DNA of 64,000 bases from Streptomyces marokkonensis (GCF_008312835.1 NZ_VSKS01000006.1:186001-250000); one strand, 5' to 3'. Positions 27,749 to 36,295 are shown, counted from the first letter of the stretch. The notes: generated by a model not told the origin, from the sequence alone. Made by a program: numbers and translations.

Positions 27749-27781
27749 GTCCGCCCCTCCGCGGGCTGCGGAGGGGCGGAC
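27749..27781 (-). terminator. Strong hairpin terminator after the repeat lipoprotein gene
   Basis: GTCCGCCCCTCCGC pairs perfectly with GCGGAGGGGCGGAC (14 bp) around a 5-base loop, 46 bp past the lipoprotein stop. Confidence 0.8.
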
Positions 27782-27826
27782 ACGGGGCCGGCGGCATCCG
27801 GAGTGGACGACACCCTGGGGAGGTTG

Positions 27827-28768
27827 TTACTTCTCCGGAGCGCCGACCGGCTTTCCGTCGGGGCGTACGGCGTACCAGGTGCCGCCGACTCCCTGACCGT
27901 TGGTGTCGCCGGCGGCCTTGTCACCGGCGAAGGTGTAGATGGGCCAGCAGTTGATGGTCTGCTGTTCGGCTCCGTCCGGGCGGGTGAAGGTCATGTAGCC
28001 CTTCTTCTGGATGCCCTCGGTGTCCTCGAAGTCGACCGGCGACACCACCGGCCACTTCTCCAGGCAGGCGCCGGTGCAGGCCGACACGGGCTTCGGCCAG
28101 GCCTCGTCCTTCATGAAGCGGTAGACGGTCATGCCGTTCTCGTCGACGACGATCTCGCCGAGCTTCGGGTCCTGCCGGGTGGACAGCCCGGCCCGGTCGG
28201 CCGCCTGCGCCTTCTTGCCCTCGGGAGTGAGCGCGTACCACTTGCCGCCGACGCCCTGTCCCTTGACGTCACCGGCATTGACGTCCTTGACGTAGCGGTA
28301 GGCGGGCCAGCCGCCGACCGTGAGCTGCTTGGTCCCGTCGGCCCGGGTGACCTCCCCGAGCAGGGACTTGTCGATGCCCTCGCCTGCCGTGGCGTCGTCG
28401 GCGGGCACCGGCGGCCAGGTCTTGGCGCAGTCGTCCTCGCAGTTGGACGTGGGCGGTTCGGCGGTGTCCTGGTCGAAGCGGTACAGGGTCAGGCCGAGGT
28501 TGTCGGTCACCACCTTGCCCAGTTCGGCGTTGGTGGAGACGTTCAGCTCGCCCGCGGTGTTGGAGGGGCTCGCGGCGGCCTGCCCGCCGCCGGCCTTGTC
28601 GCCGCCGCTGCCGGCGTTGCCCGTGTTGCCGTAGTCCCCGGCCGCGGCCGTGGCGCCCACGTTCTGGCTGGAGGCGGGCGGCGGGGCGTCCTGCCCGCAC
28701 GCGGTGGTCAGGGCCAGCACCGCCGCGGCGCTCGCCACCAGTGAGGCGGTCCGCCAGGAGGTCTTCAT
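27827..28768 (-). CDS. Secreted lipoprotein with duplicated COG4315/Lipoprotein_15 repeats (SCO0930-like)
   Basis: The signal peptide ends in ALTTACGQ, a lipobox with Cys about 24. After a Gly/Ala-rich spacer, two homologous halves follow. LGLTLYRFDQDTAEPPTSNC is matched by NGMTVYRFMKDEAWPKPVSAC, KTWPPVPAD by EKWPVVSPV, and GQGVGGKWYALTPEGK by GQGVGGTWYAVRPDGK. Each half carries a cysteine pair likely to form a disulfide. The repeat family is exported and of unknown function; I recall SCO0930 as the S. coelicolor counterpart. GGAG eight bases before the ATG at 28768 sets the start. A 14-bp hairpin follows. Confidence 0.85.
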   Translation of the reverse strand: MKTSWRTASLVASAAAVLALTTACGQDAPPPASSQNVGATAAAGDYGNTGNAGSGGDKAGGGQAAASPSNTAGELNVSTNAELGKVVTDNLGLTLYRFDQDTAEPPTSNCEDDCAKTWPPVPADDATAGEGIDKSLLGEVTRADGTKQLTVGGWPAYRYVKDVNAGDVKGQGVGGKWYALTPEGKKAQAADRAGLSTRQDPKLGEIVVDENGMTVYRFMKDEAWPKPVSACTGACLEKWPVVSPVDFEDTEGIQKKGYMTFTRPDGAEQQTINCWPIYTFAGDKAAGDTNGQGVGGTWYAVRPDGKPVGAPEK

Positions 28769-28937
28769 CGTCAACTCCACATCATCGCCAGGGTCCTGCA
28801 GCGCCCTGCTGTGCCGCCGCTCGACGATGGGTACGCACGGAGGTACGCGTTGTGTTCAACGGCGGCCCGGATTTCTTTCGTTAACTCCTTCGGGGCAATC
28901 ACCCCGCTCCCGCGCGTGACCGGACGGTTCACGACTC

Positions 28938-29543
28938 ATGATCCTCGTCGTGCACCCACTCGTACCGACCCGATCCCGCGTCTGCGCACCCGCGTTGGCC
29001 GCGACGGCACTGGTCTGGGCTCTCGTCGGCGCCCCCGGCGCGGCGGTGGCGGACGCCTGCGCGTACGCCTCCACGGGACCGGGCGGCACGGAGGCGGTGG
29101 CGGTCGCCGGCAGTCTCACCTGGACGGATCCTCCGCCCTGCGTACCGCCTGCCCCGTCCCCGACGCCCACCCCCACGCCTTCCCCGACGCCACCGCCACC
29201 GCCCACGCCCGCGCCACCGAGGCCCAGCCCTCCCCCGGAGCCACCTCCGCCTCCGCCGTCACCGCCACCGCCCGCGGCCCGTCCGGCGCCGCCTCCGGCC
29301 CGTCCCGCACCGGCTCCCACTCCGTCGCCGCGCCCGCCGTCGCGCCCCGCGCCGCCTCCGCCTCCTGCCCCGACGCCGTCGGTCACGCCCGAGCCGCGGC
29401 CGTCCGTGACACCCGTGCACTATCCGCCGTACCGGGCGGCCCCGGCCCGGAAGCGCTCCGGTGGCGCCACCTCGCCGCTCACCTTCGTCCTGCTCATCAC
29501 GACGCCCGCGGTGGTCGCCGTCGCCGCGCTCCGTCCGCGCTGA
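28938..29543 (+). CDS. Proline-rich exported, C-terminally membrane-anchored protein
   Basis: The 201-aa protein has a signal peptide (hydrophobic ALAATALVWALVGAPGAAVA, cleavage after AVA). A short cysteine-containing domain of about 25 residues follows. Then comes a roughly 95-residue stretch of almost pure Pro/Ala/Ser/Thr/Arg, and finally PLTFVLLITTPAVVAVAAL, a C-terminal membrane helix ending in RPR. The layout suggests a wall-spanning stalk. It lacks an LPXTG sorting signal. It precedes the DUF4239 gene by 31 bp on the same strand. No enzymatic domain is recognisable. Confidence 0.7.
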   Translation: MILVVHPLVPTRSRVCAPALAATALVWALVGAPGAAVADACAYASTGPGGTEAVAVAGSLTWTDPPPCVPPAPSPTPTPTPSPTPPPPPTPAPPRPSPPPEPPPPPPSPPPPAARPAPPPARPAPAPTPSPRPPSRPAPPPPPAPTPSVTPEPRPSVTPVHYPPYRAAPARKRSGGATSPLTFVLLITTPAVVAVAALRPR

Positions 29544-29574
29544 CGACCGACCCGACCCCTTCTGGAGGCACCTC

Positions 29575-30339
29575 TTGCCGGAATGGCTTGTTCTCACCCT
29601 CGCGATGCTCGCCGCGTGCGTCGTCGTGGTGGTCATCACCCTGGTTCGGCACCGCAGGGCGGCCGACGACGAGGACCCCAGCGAGACCCCTGACGTCATC
29701 GAGTACATGACGATGTGGATCGGTGTGGTGTACGCCATCGTCCTCGGTCTGGCGATCGCCGGCGTGTGGGAGGGACGCAGCGCCGCACAGGAACACGTAC
29801 GGGCGGAGGCGGTGGCACTGCACGAGATCACCGAGCGCGTACGCGTCTACCCCGCCGAAGTGCGCGACCGCATCCGGGACGATGTCAACGCCTATGTCGG
29901 ACACGTCGTCACCACCGAGTGGCGGACCATGGCCGACGACGGCCGGGTCACCGGGCGCGGCACCGAACTGCTCGACCGGGTCCGCCGGGACGTCACCGAC
30001 TACCGGCCGCGGACGGACTTCGAGGCCCAGGCCTACCAGCCGCTGGTGGACCAGGTGGCCGCCGCCGACGAGGCGCGCAGCGCGCGGGCCGGGGCGACCG
30101 GGGAGACCATGCCGGGCGTGGTGTGGTTCGGGCTGGTCGCGGGGGCCGTCATCACCATCGGCATGGTCTTCGCGCTGCAGATCCGGCGCACCGGCCGGGA
30201 GCTGATCCTCGCCGGGCTGTTCTCCGCGCTGATCGCGTTCCTGCTCTTCCTCATCTGGGACTTCGACGCCCCCTACAGCCGGGGCCTCGCCGCGTCGGCG
30301 GACCCGTTCCTGCGGCTCTTCCCGCACATCGGGAGCTAG
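29575..30339 (+). CDS. DUF4239-like membrane protein
   Basis: The 254-aa protein has two N-terminal helices (WLVLTLAMLAACVVVVVITL and MWIGVVYAIVLGLAIAGVW), a charged extracytoplasmic or cytoplasmic helical region (about 75-170) and two C-terminal helices. This matches bestrophin-like DUF4239 proteins, in which ion-channel function is suspected but unproven. The TTG at 29575 is preceded by GGAGG at the right distance, making it the likely start. It may be cotranscribed with the proline-rich protein. Confidence 0.72.
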   Translation: MPEWLVLTLAMLAACVVVVVITLVRHRRAADDEDPSETPDVIEYMTMWIGVVYAIVLGLAIAGVWEGRSAAQEHVRAEAVALHEITERVRVYPAEVRDRIRDDVNAYVGHVVTTEWRTMADDGRVTGRGTELLDRVRRDVTDYRPRTDFEAQAYQPLVDQVAAADEARSARAGATGETMPGVVWFGLVAGAVITIGMVFALQIRRTGRELILAGLFSALIAFLLFLIWDFDAPYSRGLAASADPFLRLFPHIGS

Positions 30340-30352
30340 CCGGGCAGAGCTT

Positions 30353-30380
30353 CGCCCCGGATCCGGCGGGATCCGGGGCG
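30353..30380. terminator. Bidirectional terminator between convergent genes
   Basis: CGCCCCGGATCC pairs perfectly with GGATCCGGGGCG (12 bp) across a GGCG loop, between stops at 30339 and 30426. Confidence 0.85.
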
Positions 30381-30425
30381 CGGCCTGTCGAACACGTGCG
30401 GAACGGAACCGAGGGGGACAGCGGC

Positions 30426-30923
30426 TCAGATCCGCTTCTCGGCGCGGCGGCGCATCCAGAAGACACCGCCGCCGGCGACCGCCGCGGCCACCAGCGCGCC
30501 GCCGATCGCCATGTCGGTCGGGGTGGCCCCGCTGGTGCTGCTGCCGCCGACACCGCCGCGGACGCCGCCGATGACGGTGAAGGCGGCCGGGCGGGTTAGG
30601 CTCCTGCCGGAGCAGTGGACCGTGATGTCGTAGGAACCGGGGCGGGCGTCCTCGTTGATGGTGGCGGTGCCCTTCGAGGTGTCGTGGGCGCCGTGGACGG
30701 GCGTCAGGTTCGTCCTGGGGAACGCGTTGGAGGTCGCCGTGCCGCCGTTGGGGCAGCCGTCGACCGTGATGGTCAGCTGGCCGCCGCGGGCGATGACGCT
30801 GGGCAGGGCGACGATGTTGGACGGGTTGGGAACCCGGCCGGAGTCCGCGACGGCCGCCGGGGCGGCGAGCCCGAGGACGGCGGCCGCGGCGCCGGCGGCT
30901 GCCAGGGCACGTGAGTTACGCAT
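30426..30923 (-). CDS. Small secreted protein with C-terminal membrane anchor next to a sortase
   Basis: The 165-aa protein has a signal peptide (ALAAAGAAAAVLGLAAPAAVADSG) and a beta-rich domain from VPNPSNIVALPSVIARGG to LTRPAAFTVIGGV with two cysteines. A glycine/serine linker follows, then a helix (MAIGGALVAAAVAGGGVFW) with the basic tail MRRRAEKRI. This tripartite end resembles a cell-wall sorting signal but has no LPXTG; the residues before the helix are SGATPTD. It is divergent from the sortase gene. The ATG at 30923 was chosen because the signal peptide starts there. Confidence 0.78.
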   Translation of the reverse strand: MRNSRALAAAGAAAAVLGLAAPAAVADSGRVPNPSNIVALPSVIARGGQLTITVDGCPNGGTATSNAFPRTNLTPVHGAHDTSKGTATINEDARPGSYDITVHCSGRSLTRPAAFTVIGGVRGGVGGSSTSGATPTDMAIGGALVAAAVAGGGVFWMRRRAEKRI

Positions 30924-31258
30924 GTGATCCTCCGCGGAAGACGCCCCGGGTCCCGTCCCCGGTCCGATCGGCGAGAAAGCGCCTCCCAGAAAGACCCTCA
31001 GTTGCCCTGCGCGGCCCCGCATTTCGGGAATGGTCCGTACCGGTGAGGGCCACCCCTCGCGGGAAACCGCGCGGGGGCATATCACCGCAGGTCACGGACC
31101 GTCAGAAGATCTTCGTCCGCCCCCGCCCCGGATGGCGCACCCCGCCTCGTCCGCGCCACCCGTTCGCCCCCGCCCCGTCGCCGGTCGCGCGCGCTCGGCC
31201 TAGCGTTTTCGTCATGCGCGAGTGGTACGGCGACGGCCGTGTCGAGAGGGGAAGGCGA

Positions 31259-31927
31259 ATGTCTGCTTTCGAGCCGGACGAAGCCGAATGGGAGGCGCGG
31301 CGGAGGAGGCGCGCCCCGTGGGGCGTGATAGCGCTGGTGCTGCTGACCGGCCTCGCGCTCATCCGCAACGGCTCGGGAGAGTTCGACGTGGGCCCGCCGC
31401 AGCCGGCCGGTGCGGCCGCCGCCGACGGCAGGACCCCCGGCTCCATCGTGGCGGAAGCGGTGCCACCGCTGCCGTACGCGGTTCCGGACCGGGTGCGGAT
31501 CCCGGCGATCCAGGTGGACGCACCGGTCATTCCGGTGGGTCTGGACATGGAGGGCTGGGTGGACGCGCCGCCGCCCGAGGACCCGAATCTGGCGGGCTGG
31601 TTCACCGGTGCCGTCTCGCCCGGTGAGAAGGGCACGGCGGTCGTCGTCGGCCATGTCGACAACGCGCAGGGGCCGGCCGTGTTCTACGGGCTCGGGGCGC
31701 TGAAGAAGGGGAACCGCGTCGAGATCGCGCGCCAGGACGGGAAGACCGTCGTGTTCGAGATCTACGGCATCGAGGTCTTCGCGAAGAACGACTTCCCGGG
31801 TGACCGGGTCTACGCCTCCAAGGGGAATGCGGAACTGCGGGTCATCACCTGCGGCGGCGGTTTCTCCGAGCAGAACGGCTACGACGGGAACGTCGTCGCC
31901 TTCGCCCGCCTGGCCGAGGTCCGCTGA
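31259..31927 (+). CDS. Class F-like sortase (transpeptidase)
   Basis: The 222-aa protein has one N-terminal membrane helix (WGVIALVLLTGLALI) and a sortase beta-barrel. Catalytic His132 lies in VVVGHVDN, nucleophile Cys198 in LRVITCGGGF, and Arg217 in FARL completes the triad. VRIPAIQVDAPVIPVGLD opens the domain. The TCGG surroundings are typical of actinobacterial class F enzymes, whose substrates are mostly undefined. GGGAAGG just before the ATG at 31259 favours it over the in-frame ATG at 31214. It is flanked by a possible substrate gene and a polysaccharide deacetylase. Confidence 0.86.
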   Translation: MSAFEPDEAEWEARRRRRAPWGVIALVLLTGLALIRNGSGEFDVGPPQPAGAAAADGRTPGSIVAEAVPPLPYAVPDRVRIPAIQVDAPVIPVGLDMEGWVDAPPPEDPNLAGWFTGAVSPGEKGTAVVVGHVDNAQGPAVFYGLGALKKGNRVEIARQDGKTVVFEIYGIEVFAKNDFPGDRVYASKGNAELRVITCGGGFSEQNGYDGNVVAFARLAEVR

Positions 31928-31961
31928 GCGGCCCCCGTCCGGGCGGGCGGGGACCGCTCAG
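31924..31961. terminator. Bidirectional terminator between sortase and deacetylase genes
   Basis: CTGAGCGGCCCCCG and GGGGACCGCTCAG form a stem interrupted by one mismatch, overlapping both stop codons of the convergent genes. Confidence 0.7.
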
Positions 31962-32791
31962 AGGTGCTGCCGGCGGGGCACGGTGACGTGGTAGCCGGAG
32001 TCCAGCAGTTCGGGCAGATAGCGGCGCAGCGCCCGCACACTCTGCGAGCGGTCGCCCCCGGCGTCGTGCGAGAGCACCACGACGCCGGGGGCGGCGCCGT
32101 CCTCCACCCGGTCGACGATGGTGGCGGTGCCCGGCGTGGTCCAGTCGAGGGTGTCGACCGTCCAGGCCAGGGGCTCCATGCCCAGTTCGGCGCCGAGCCG
32201 GAAGGCGGCGCGGTTCCAGGCGCCGTAGGGTGCGCGGAACCACTCGGGGCGTTCGCCGTAGGTCTTCTCGATGATGTCGCAGGTGCGCTCCATCTCGGTG
32301 CGGATCCGGCGGCGGCTGAGGCGGGTGAGCAGGGGGTGGGTCCAGGTGTGGTTGCCGACCACGTGTCCCTCGTCGGCCATCCGGGCCAGCAGGTCCCGGT
32401 TCGCGGTCACCATCTCGCCGCACACGAAGAACATCGCGCGCACCTCGTACCGGGCCAGCGTGTCCAGGATGTGCGGGGTGTAGCGGGGATCGGGCCCGTC
32501 GTCGAAGGTCAGCACCATGGTGCGACCGCGCCCGGACACCCGCAGCAGCGGTTCCCCGCGCACCGGCGTCCTGCCGGTGGCGCTGCGCGGGGGGCCGTAG
32601 CCGGTCAGGGGGCTCAGACGGTACTCGGAGGGCTTGAGCGGGCGGCGGGCGGCCCGGGGTCCGGCGGCGGGCGGGGGTGCGGCCCGGTTCCCGGTGCCCG
32701 GGGCGAGCGCCGCGGCCACCCCTGCCGCGCCCAGGGCGGCGGCACCGGTGAGCAACGCCCGCCGTCTGGTGAGCAACTGATCCTTCTCCAT
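31958..32791 (-). CDS. Exported polysaccharide deacetylase (NodB/CE4 family)
   Basis: The 277-aa protein begins with a twin-arginine-type signal (TRRRALLTGAAALGAAG). The NodB domain has motif 1 TFDDGPD (Asp97/Asp98), motif 2 HTWTHP (His148/His152, metal ligands), motif 3 RAPYGAWN and motif 4/5 DTLDWTTPG and VVLSHDAGG. All catalytic residues are present. Such enzymes remove N- or O-acetyl groups from chitin-like or peptidoglycan sugars outside the cell. It fits the envelope theme of the neighbouring sortase. Confidence 0.9.
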   Translation of the reverse strand: MEKDQLLTRRRALLTGAAALGAAGVAAALAPGTGNRAAPPPAAGPRAARRPLKPSEYRLSPLTGYGPPRSATGRTPVRGEPLLRVSGRGRTMVLTFDDGPDPRYTPHILDTLARYEVRAMFFVCGEMVTANRDLLARMADEGHVVGNHTWTHPLLTRLSRRRIRTEMERTCDIIEKTYGERPEWFRAPYGAWNRAAFRLGAELGMEPLAWTVDTLDWTTPGTATIVDRVEDGAAPGVVVLSHDAGGDRSQSVRALRRYLPELLDSGYHVTVPRRQHL

Positions 32792-32938
32792 GACTCATCA
32801 GTCGCCACACGGAGGGGCGGCGCACCCCGGCGACACCGGTGCGGCGGCACGATTTCATCCGTCCGGCGCAGAGCCGGACGACGGAGCCCGGCGGACGCGG
32901 GAACGGCCCGGGCGACGGCTTCCGATAGCCTCGCTGCC

Positions 32939-33400
32939 GTGACGGAACAGCAGGCCCACCGGTTCGAACGGGGCACGGACGGCCCGAAGGTGATCGTGGC
33001 CGGCGTGGACGGCTCCGACTCCTCGCTGCGGGCGGCGGCGTACGCCTCCGGTCTGGCCCGCCGTCAGGGGTCCCTGCTCGCCATCGTGTACGTGCAGCCG
33101 GTGCTGGCGGCCGGTGCGGCGCTCGGCGCGCCGGTGGCCGACACGACCGAGGAGATCGCCCAGGACCTGGTGGCGCAGATCAGGGAGGCGATGGAGCGGA
33201 TCAGGGGGGTCTCGGGACTCCGCTGGGAGTTCCACACCTTCCGCGGCGATCCGTACAACGGCCTGGTGAAGGCGGCGGACGACCTCAAGGCGGACGCGGT
33301 GGTGGTGGGGGCCTCCGAGCAGGCGGGCCACCGGATCGTCGGGTCGGTCGCGGTCCGGCTGGTGAAGGCGGGGCGCTGGCCGGTCACGGTGGTGCCGTAG
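32939..33400 (+). CDS. Universal stress protein (UspA family)
   Basis: The 153-aa protein has the Usp fold: VIVAGVDGSDSSLRAAAYAS at residues 18-37, containing the first strand and the conserved Asp. The ATP-binding end VVVGASEQAGHRIVGSVAVR follows the G-x2-G-x9-G-S pattern near residue 120. Such proteins bind ATP and are induced by stress or growth arrest. The GTG at 32939 lies just after an 8-bp hairpin (CGTCCGGC...GCCGGACG) at 32860-32880. It is divergent from the deacetylase gene. Confidence 0.85.
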   Translation: MTEQQAHRFERGTDGPKVIVAGVDGSDSSLRAAAYASGLARRQGSLLAIVYVQPVLAAGAALGAPVADTTEEIAQDLVAQIREAMERIRGVSGLRWEFHTFRGDPYNGLVKAADDLKADAVVVGASEQAGHRIVGSVAVRLVKAGRWPVTVVP

Positions 33401-33507
33401 TCCCGCAAAGGTGCGCCCTGGGCACGCGTGGTGGCTTCCGTCGGCGATGCCGCGGGGGCATCATGATCGGCCGTCAGACGTTTGCCGAACGTGAAGAGGT
33501 GAGGCGT

Positions 33508-34920
33508 GTGGCCGGTCTCCGGGCGGGTGAGGGGATTCTCCGCCGCAAACCCATCGAACACATCGAGGCGACGGAAGCCGGCGAGGGCACGCGACTGGAA
33601 CGCACCCTCGGCCTGTGGCAGCTCACCGCGATCGGCGTGGGCGGCATCATCGGCGCCGGCATCTTCACGCTCGCGGGAACGGTCGCCAACGGCACGGCGG
33701 GACCCGCGGTGCTGGTCTCCTTCCTCGTCGCGGGTGTCGCCAGCGCCGCCGCCGCGCTGTCGTACGCCGAGTTCGCGGGCCTGATCCCGAAAGCGGGCTC
33801 GGCCTACACGTACGGGTACGCGGTGCTCGGCGAACTCGCCGGCTGGTTCATCGGCTGGGACCTGCTGCTGGAGTACACGGCGATCGTGGCGGTGGTCGCG
33901 ATCGGCATCTCCGGCTACTTCGGCTTCCTCGTGGCCGAGACGGGCGCCGGCCTGCCCGCCTGGACGCTGGGTGCGCCCGGCACCGGCGACGGTCATCGCG
34001 TCGACCTGTTCGCGGTGCTGCTGTGTCTGTTCATCGCCTTCCTGCTGAATCTCGGCATCAGGAACGCGGCCCGGTTCGAGACGGTGGTCGTGGTGCTGAA
34101 GGTGCTGGTCGTGCTGCTGGTGATCGCGGTCGGGGTGTTCCACGTCGACACCGCCAACTACAACCCGTTCTTCCCGTACGGGGCCGGCGGGGCGTTCACC
34201 GGCGCGGCGACGGTGTTCTTCGCGGTGTTCGGCTACGACGCGATGTCGACGGCGGCCGAGGAGTCCAAGGACGCCCAGCGGCACATGCCGAGGGCGATCA
34301 TCCACTCGCTGATCATCTCGATGGTTTTGTACGTGGCGGCCTGCCTGGTGCTCACGGGGATGCAGGACTACAGGGACATCGACCCGGAGAGCGGCTTCTC
34401 CACGGCGTTCAAGTCGGTGGGGCTGGGCGGGCTCGCGGACGTGATCGCGGTGGGCGCCGTCATCGGCATCCTCACGGTGATGTTCACCTTCATGCTGGGT
34501 GTCACACGGGTGTGGTTCGCCATGTCGCGGGACGGGCTGCTGCCCCGCTGGTTCGCCAGGACCCACCCGACCCGGCGCGTGCCCACGCGGGTCACCTGGA
34601 TCGTCGGGGTGGCGTCGGCCGCCATCGCCGGGTTCCTGCCGATCGGTGAGGCGGCCGAACTGACCAACATCGGGATCCTGCTGGCGTTCGTGGTGGTGTG
34701 CACGGCGGTGATCGTGCTGCGTTACCGGCATCCGGAGCTGCCGCGCACCTTCCGCACGCCGTGGATGCCGGTCGTGCCGGCGCTGGGCGTGGTCTTCTCC
34801 ATCTGGCTGATCACGTTCCTGCAGTGGCAGACCTGGGCACGGTTCGCGGTCTGGTTCCTGGCCGGCCTGGTGGTCTACTTCGGTTACTCCTACCGGCGTT
34901 CGGAGCTGGCCCGGCGCTGA
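33508..34920 (+). CDS. APC-superfamily amino acid permease (cationic amino acid transporter type)
   Basis: The 470-aa protein has 12 or more membrane segments and the APC signature GIIGAGIFTLAG near residue 50. This is the unwound TM1 amino-acid site. SYAEFAGLIPKAGSAYTYGY and FFAVFGYDAMSTAAEESKDA follow, typical of the CAT/YfnA branch that takes up basic or neutral amino acids. The N-terminus ILRRKPIEHIEA is typical too. AGGTGAGG three bases before the GTG at 33508 makes it a better start than the ATG at 33463. Confidence 0.87.
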   Translation: MAGLRAGEGILRRKPIEHIEATEAGEGTRLERTLGLWQLTAIGVGGIIGAGIFTLAGTVANGTAGPAVLVSFLVAGVASAAAALSYAEFAGLIPKAGSAYTYGYAVLGELAGWFIGWDLLLEYTAIVAVVAIGISGYFGFLVAETGAGLPAWTLGAPGTGDGHRVDLFAVLLCLFIAFLLNLGIRNAARFETVVVVLKVLVVLLVIAVGVFHVDTANYNPFFPYGAGGAFTGAATVFFAVFGYDAMSTAAEESKDAQRHMPRAIIHSLIISMVLYVAACLVLTGMQDYRDIDPESGFSTAFKSVGLGGLADVIAVGAVIGILTVMFTFMLGVTRVWFAMSRDGLLPRWFARTHPTRRVPTRVTWIVGVASAAIAGFLPIGEAAELTNIGILLAFVVVCTAVIVLRYRHPELPRTFRTPWMPVVPALGVVFSIWLITFLQWQTWARFAVWFLAGLVVYFGYSYRRSELARR

Positions 34921-34936
34921 CGCCGGCCGGAGCGGC

Positions 34937-35752
34937 TCAGAGCGCCGCGAGGAAGCCGGTGACGATGTCGTTGTACTCGCCGGGGCGTTCCATGTTCGGG
35001 TAGTGGGCGGTGCCCTGGACGGTCGCCGAGCGGCCGTCCGCGACGGTGCGGGCGAGCCGGCCGGCCATGCGGAGGTGGTCCTCGGAGTCGAGCCCGCCGT
35101 GCACGGCGAGCACCGGGACGCCGATGCCGCCGATCCGCTCCCAGGTGCCGGTGACGGGCACCCTCAGGTCGGGCTCGCCGGCGGTGTGCTTGCCGATGGT
35201 GCCGAGGGCCATGGCGCGCTGCCGGTCGAGGATCCCCGCGTCGACGTCGTCCGCGGTCCGGTGCGGTCCGGGGACGAACCGCAGGAACGCCTCGAGCCAG
35301 GCGTCGACGTCCCCGGCGGCCAGGGCCTTGCCCCAGTCGGCCAGGACGGAGGTGGTCCAGGGGTCGCGGAAGTCCGGCTCGCTGGTGCCGGCCCCGGAGA
35401 CGACCAGCGCCCGCACGAGACCGGAGTGCTCCAGCGCGGTGTCCACCGCCGTGCCCGCGCCCATCGACAGACCGATCAGGACCGCCGAGTCGATGCCGAG
35501 GTGGTCCAGCAGAGCGGCGACGTCGTCGGCCGGGCGGTAGGGGCGGGTGGCGTTGGCGGAGGCGCCGTGGCCGCGGGCGTCGGGCGCGACGACCCGGTGG
35601 GACGCGGCGAGGGCGGGCACCTGGGCGTCCCACATGCGGTGGTCGAGGAAACCGCCGTGCAGCAGCACCAGAGCGGGACCGGTGCCGCCGGTGTCACGGT
35701 AGGCGAGGTCGCCGTCGGCGGAGGGGAGGAAACGCAGATCCGAGTCAGTCAT
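34937..35752 (-). CDS. Alpha/beta-hydrolase
   Basis: The 271-aa protein has the fold hallmarks ALVLLHGGFLDHRMW (oxyanion hole), VVAPDARGHGAS, the nucleophile elbow GLSMGAG (Ser near residue 96) and a late histidine in GTAHYPNMERPGEY. Asp in VHGGLDSE or nearby completes the triad. It is closest to esterases or C-C hydrolases; the substrate cannot be inferred. It is divergent from a MarR gene, and two matching operators overlap its start, so MarR very likely represses it. Confidence 0.85.
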   Translation of the reverse strand: MTDSDLRFLPSADGDLAYRDTGGTGPALVLLHGGFLDHRMWDAQVPALAASHRVVAPDARGHGASANATRPYRPADDVAALLDHLGIDSAVLIGLSMGAGTAVDTALEHSGLVRALVVSGAGTSEPDFRDPWTTSVLADWGKALAAGDVDAWLEAFLRFVPGPHRTADDVDAGILDRQRAMALGTIGKHTAGEPDLRVPVTGTWERIGGIGVPVLAVHGGLDSEDHLRMAGRLARTVADGRSATVQGTAHYPNMERPGEYNDIVTGFLAAL

Positions 35753-35769
35753 GACAACCAGGGTGTCAT
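35751..35769. promoter_or_regulatory. MarR operator 1
   Basis: ATGACAACCAGGGTGTCAT: arms ATGACA and TGTCAT are perfectly inverted around seven bases. It begins at the hydrolase start codon, so binding would block its expression. Confidence 0.7.
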
Positions 35770-35782
35770 TTACCGTCCGGAC

Positions 35783-35801
35783 ATGGCAACCGAGGTGTCA
35801 T
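35783..35801. promoter_or_regulatory. MarR operator 2
   Basis: ATGGCAACCGAGGTGTCAT matches operator 1 at 16 of 19 positions, 32 bp centre to centre (about three helical turns), ending 9 bp before the MarR start. The repetition supports a genuine regulator target. Confidence 0.7.
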
Positions 35802-35810
35802 GATGGGACG

Positions 35811-36284
35811 GTGAGCGACATGGAATCACCTCTCCCACCGGACGAGCTCGGCCGCCGCCTCACCGAGGTGTACGACGCGGTCGGCCCCCTGTACCGGCGT
35901 GCACAGCGCCTGGTCGAGCAGGGGCTGGCACCCGAACGGATCTCCGTCGGGGTGCGGGCGGTGCTGGCCCTGCTGCACCGCGGCGGGCCGATGACCGTGC
36001 CGCAGATGGGGCGCGCGCAGTCGATCAGCCGTCAGTTCGTGCAGCGGATGGTGAACGACGCGGCGGCCCGGGGCCTGGTGGAGAGCGTGCCCAATCCCGC
36101 CCACCGGCGGTCCTCGCTGATCCGGCTGACCGGCGAGGGGCGGTCGGTGATCACCGCCGTCGTGGACCGGGAGCACCGGATGCTCCGGGAGGTGGGCGGG
36201 GATCTCACGGACACCGAGGTGACGGCCTGCCTGCGTGTGCTCGGGGTCATGCTGACGGCCCTCGACCACGTGGACGTCGGCTGA
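35811..36284 (+). CDS. MarR-family transcriptional regulator
   Basis: The 157-aa protein has the MarR winged helix: VGVRAVLALLHRGGPMTVPQ, MGRAQSISRQFVQRMVND, the recognition helix and wing ARGLVESVPNPAHRRSSLI, and RLTGEGRSVITAV. Long flanking helices form the dimer interface. It probably binds the two ATGRCAACC-type palindromes in front of it and controls both itself and the divergent hydrolase. The start may be the GTG at 35811 or the ATG at 35820; neither has a strong Shine-Dalgarno sequence. Confidence 0.87.
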   Translation: MSDMESPLPPDELGRRLTEVYDAVGPLYRRAQRLVEQGLAPERISVGVRAVLALLHRGGPMTVPQMGRAQSISRQFVQRMVNDAAARGLVESVPNPAHRRSSLIRLTGEGRSVITAVVDREHRMLREVGGDLTDTEVTACLRVLGVMLTALDHVDVG

Positions 36285-36295
36285 CGGACCCCGGG

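Noticed and set aside
30426-30923. LPXTG or LAXTG sorting signal
   Set aside because: No such pentapeptide is present before the C-terminal helix; the substrate proposal rests only on layout and neighbourhood.
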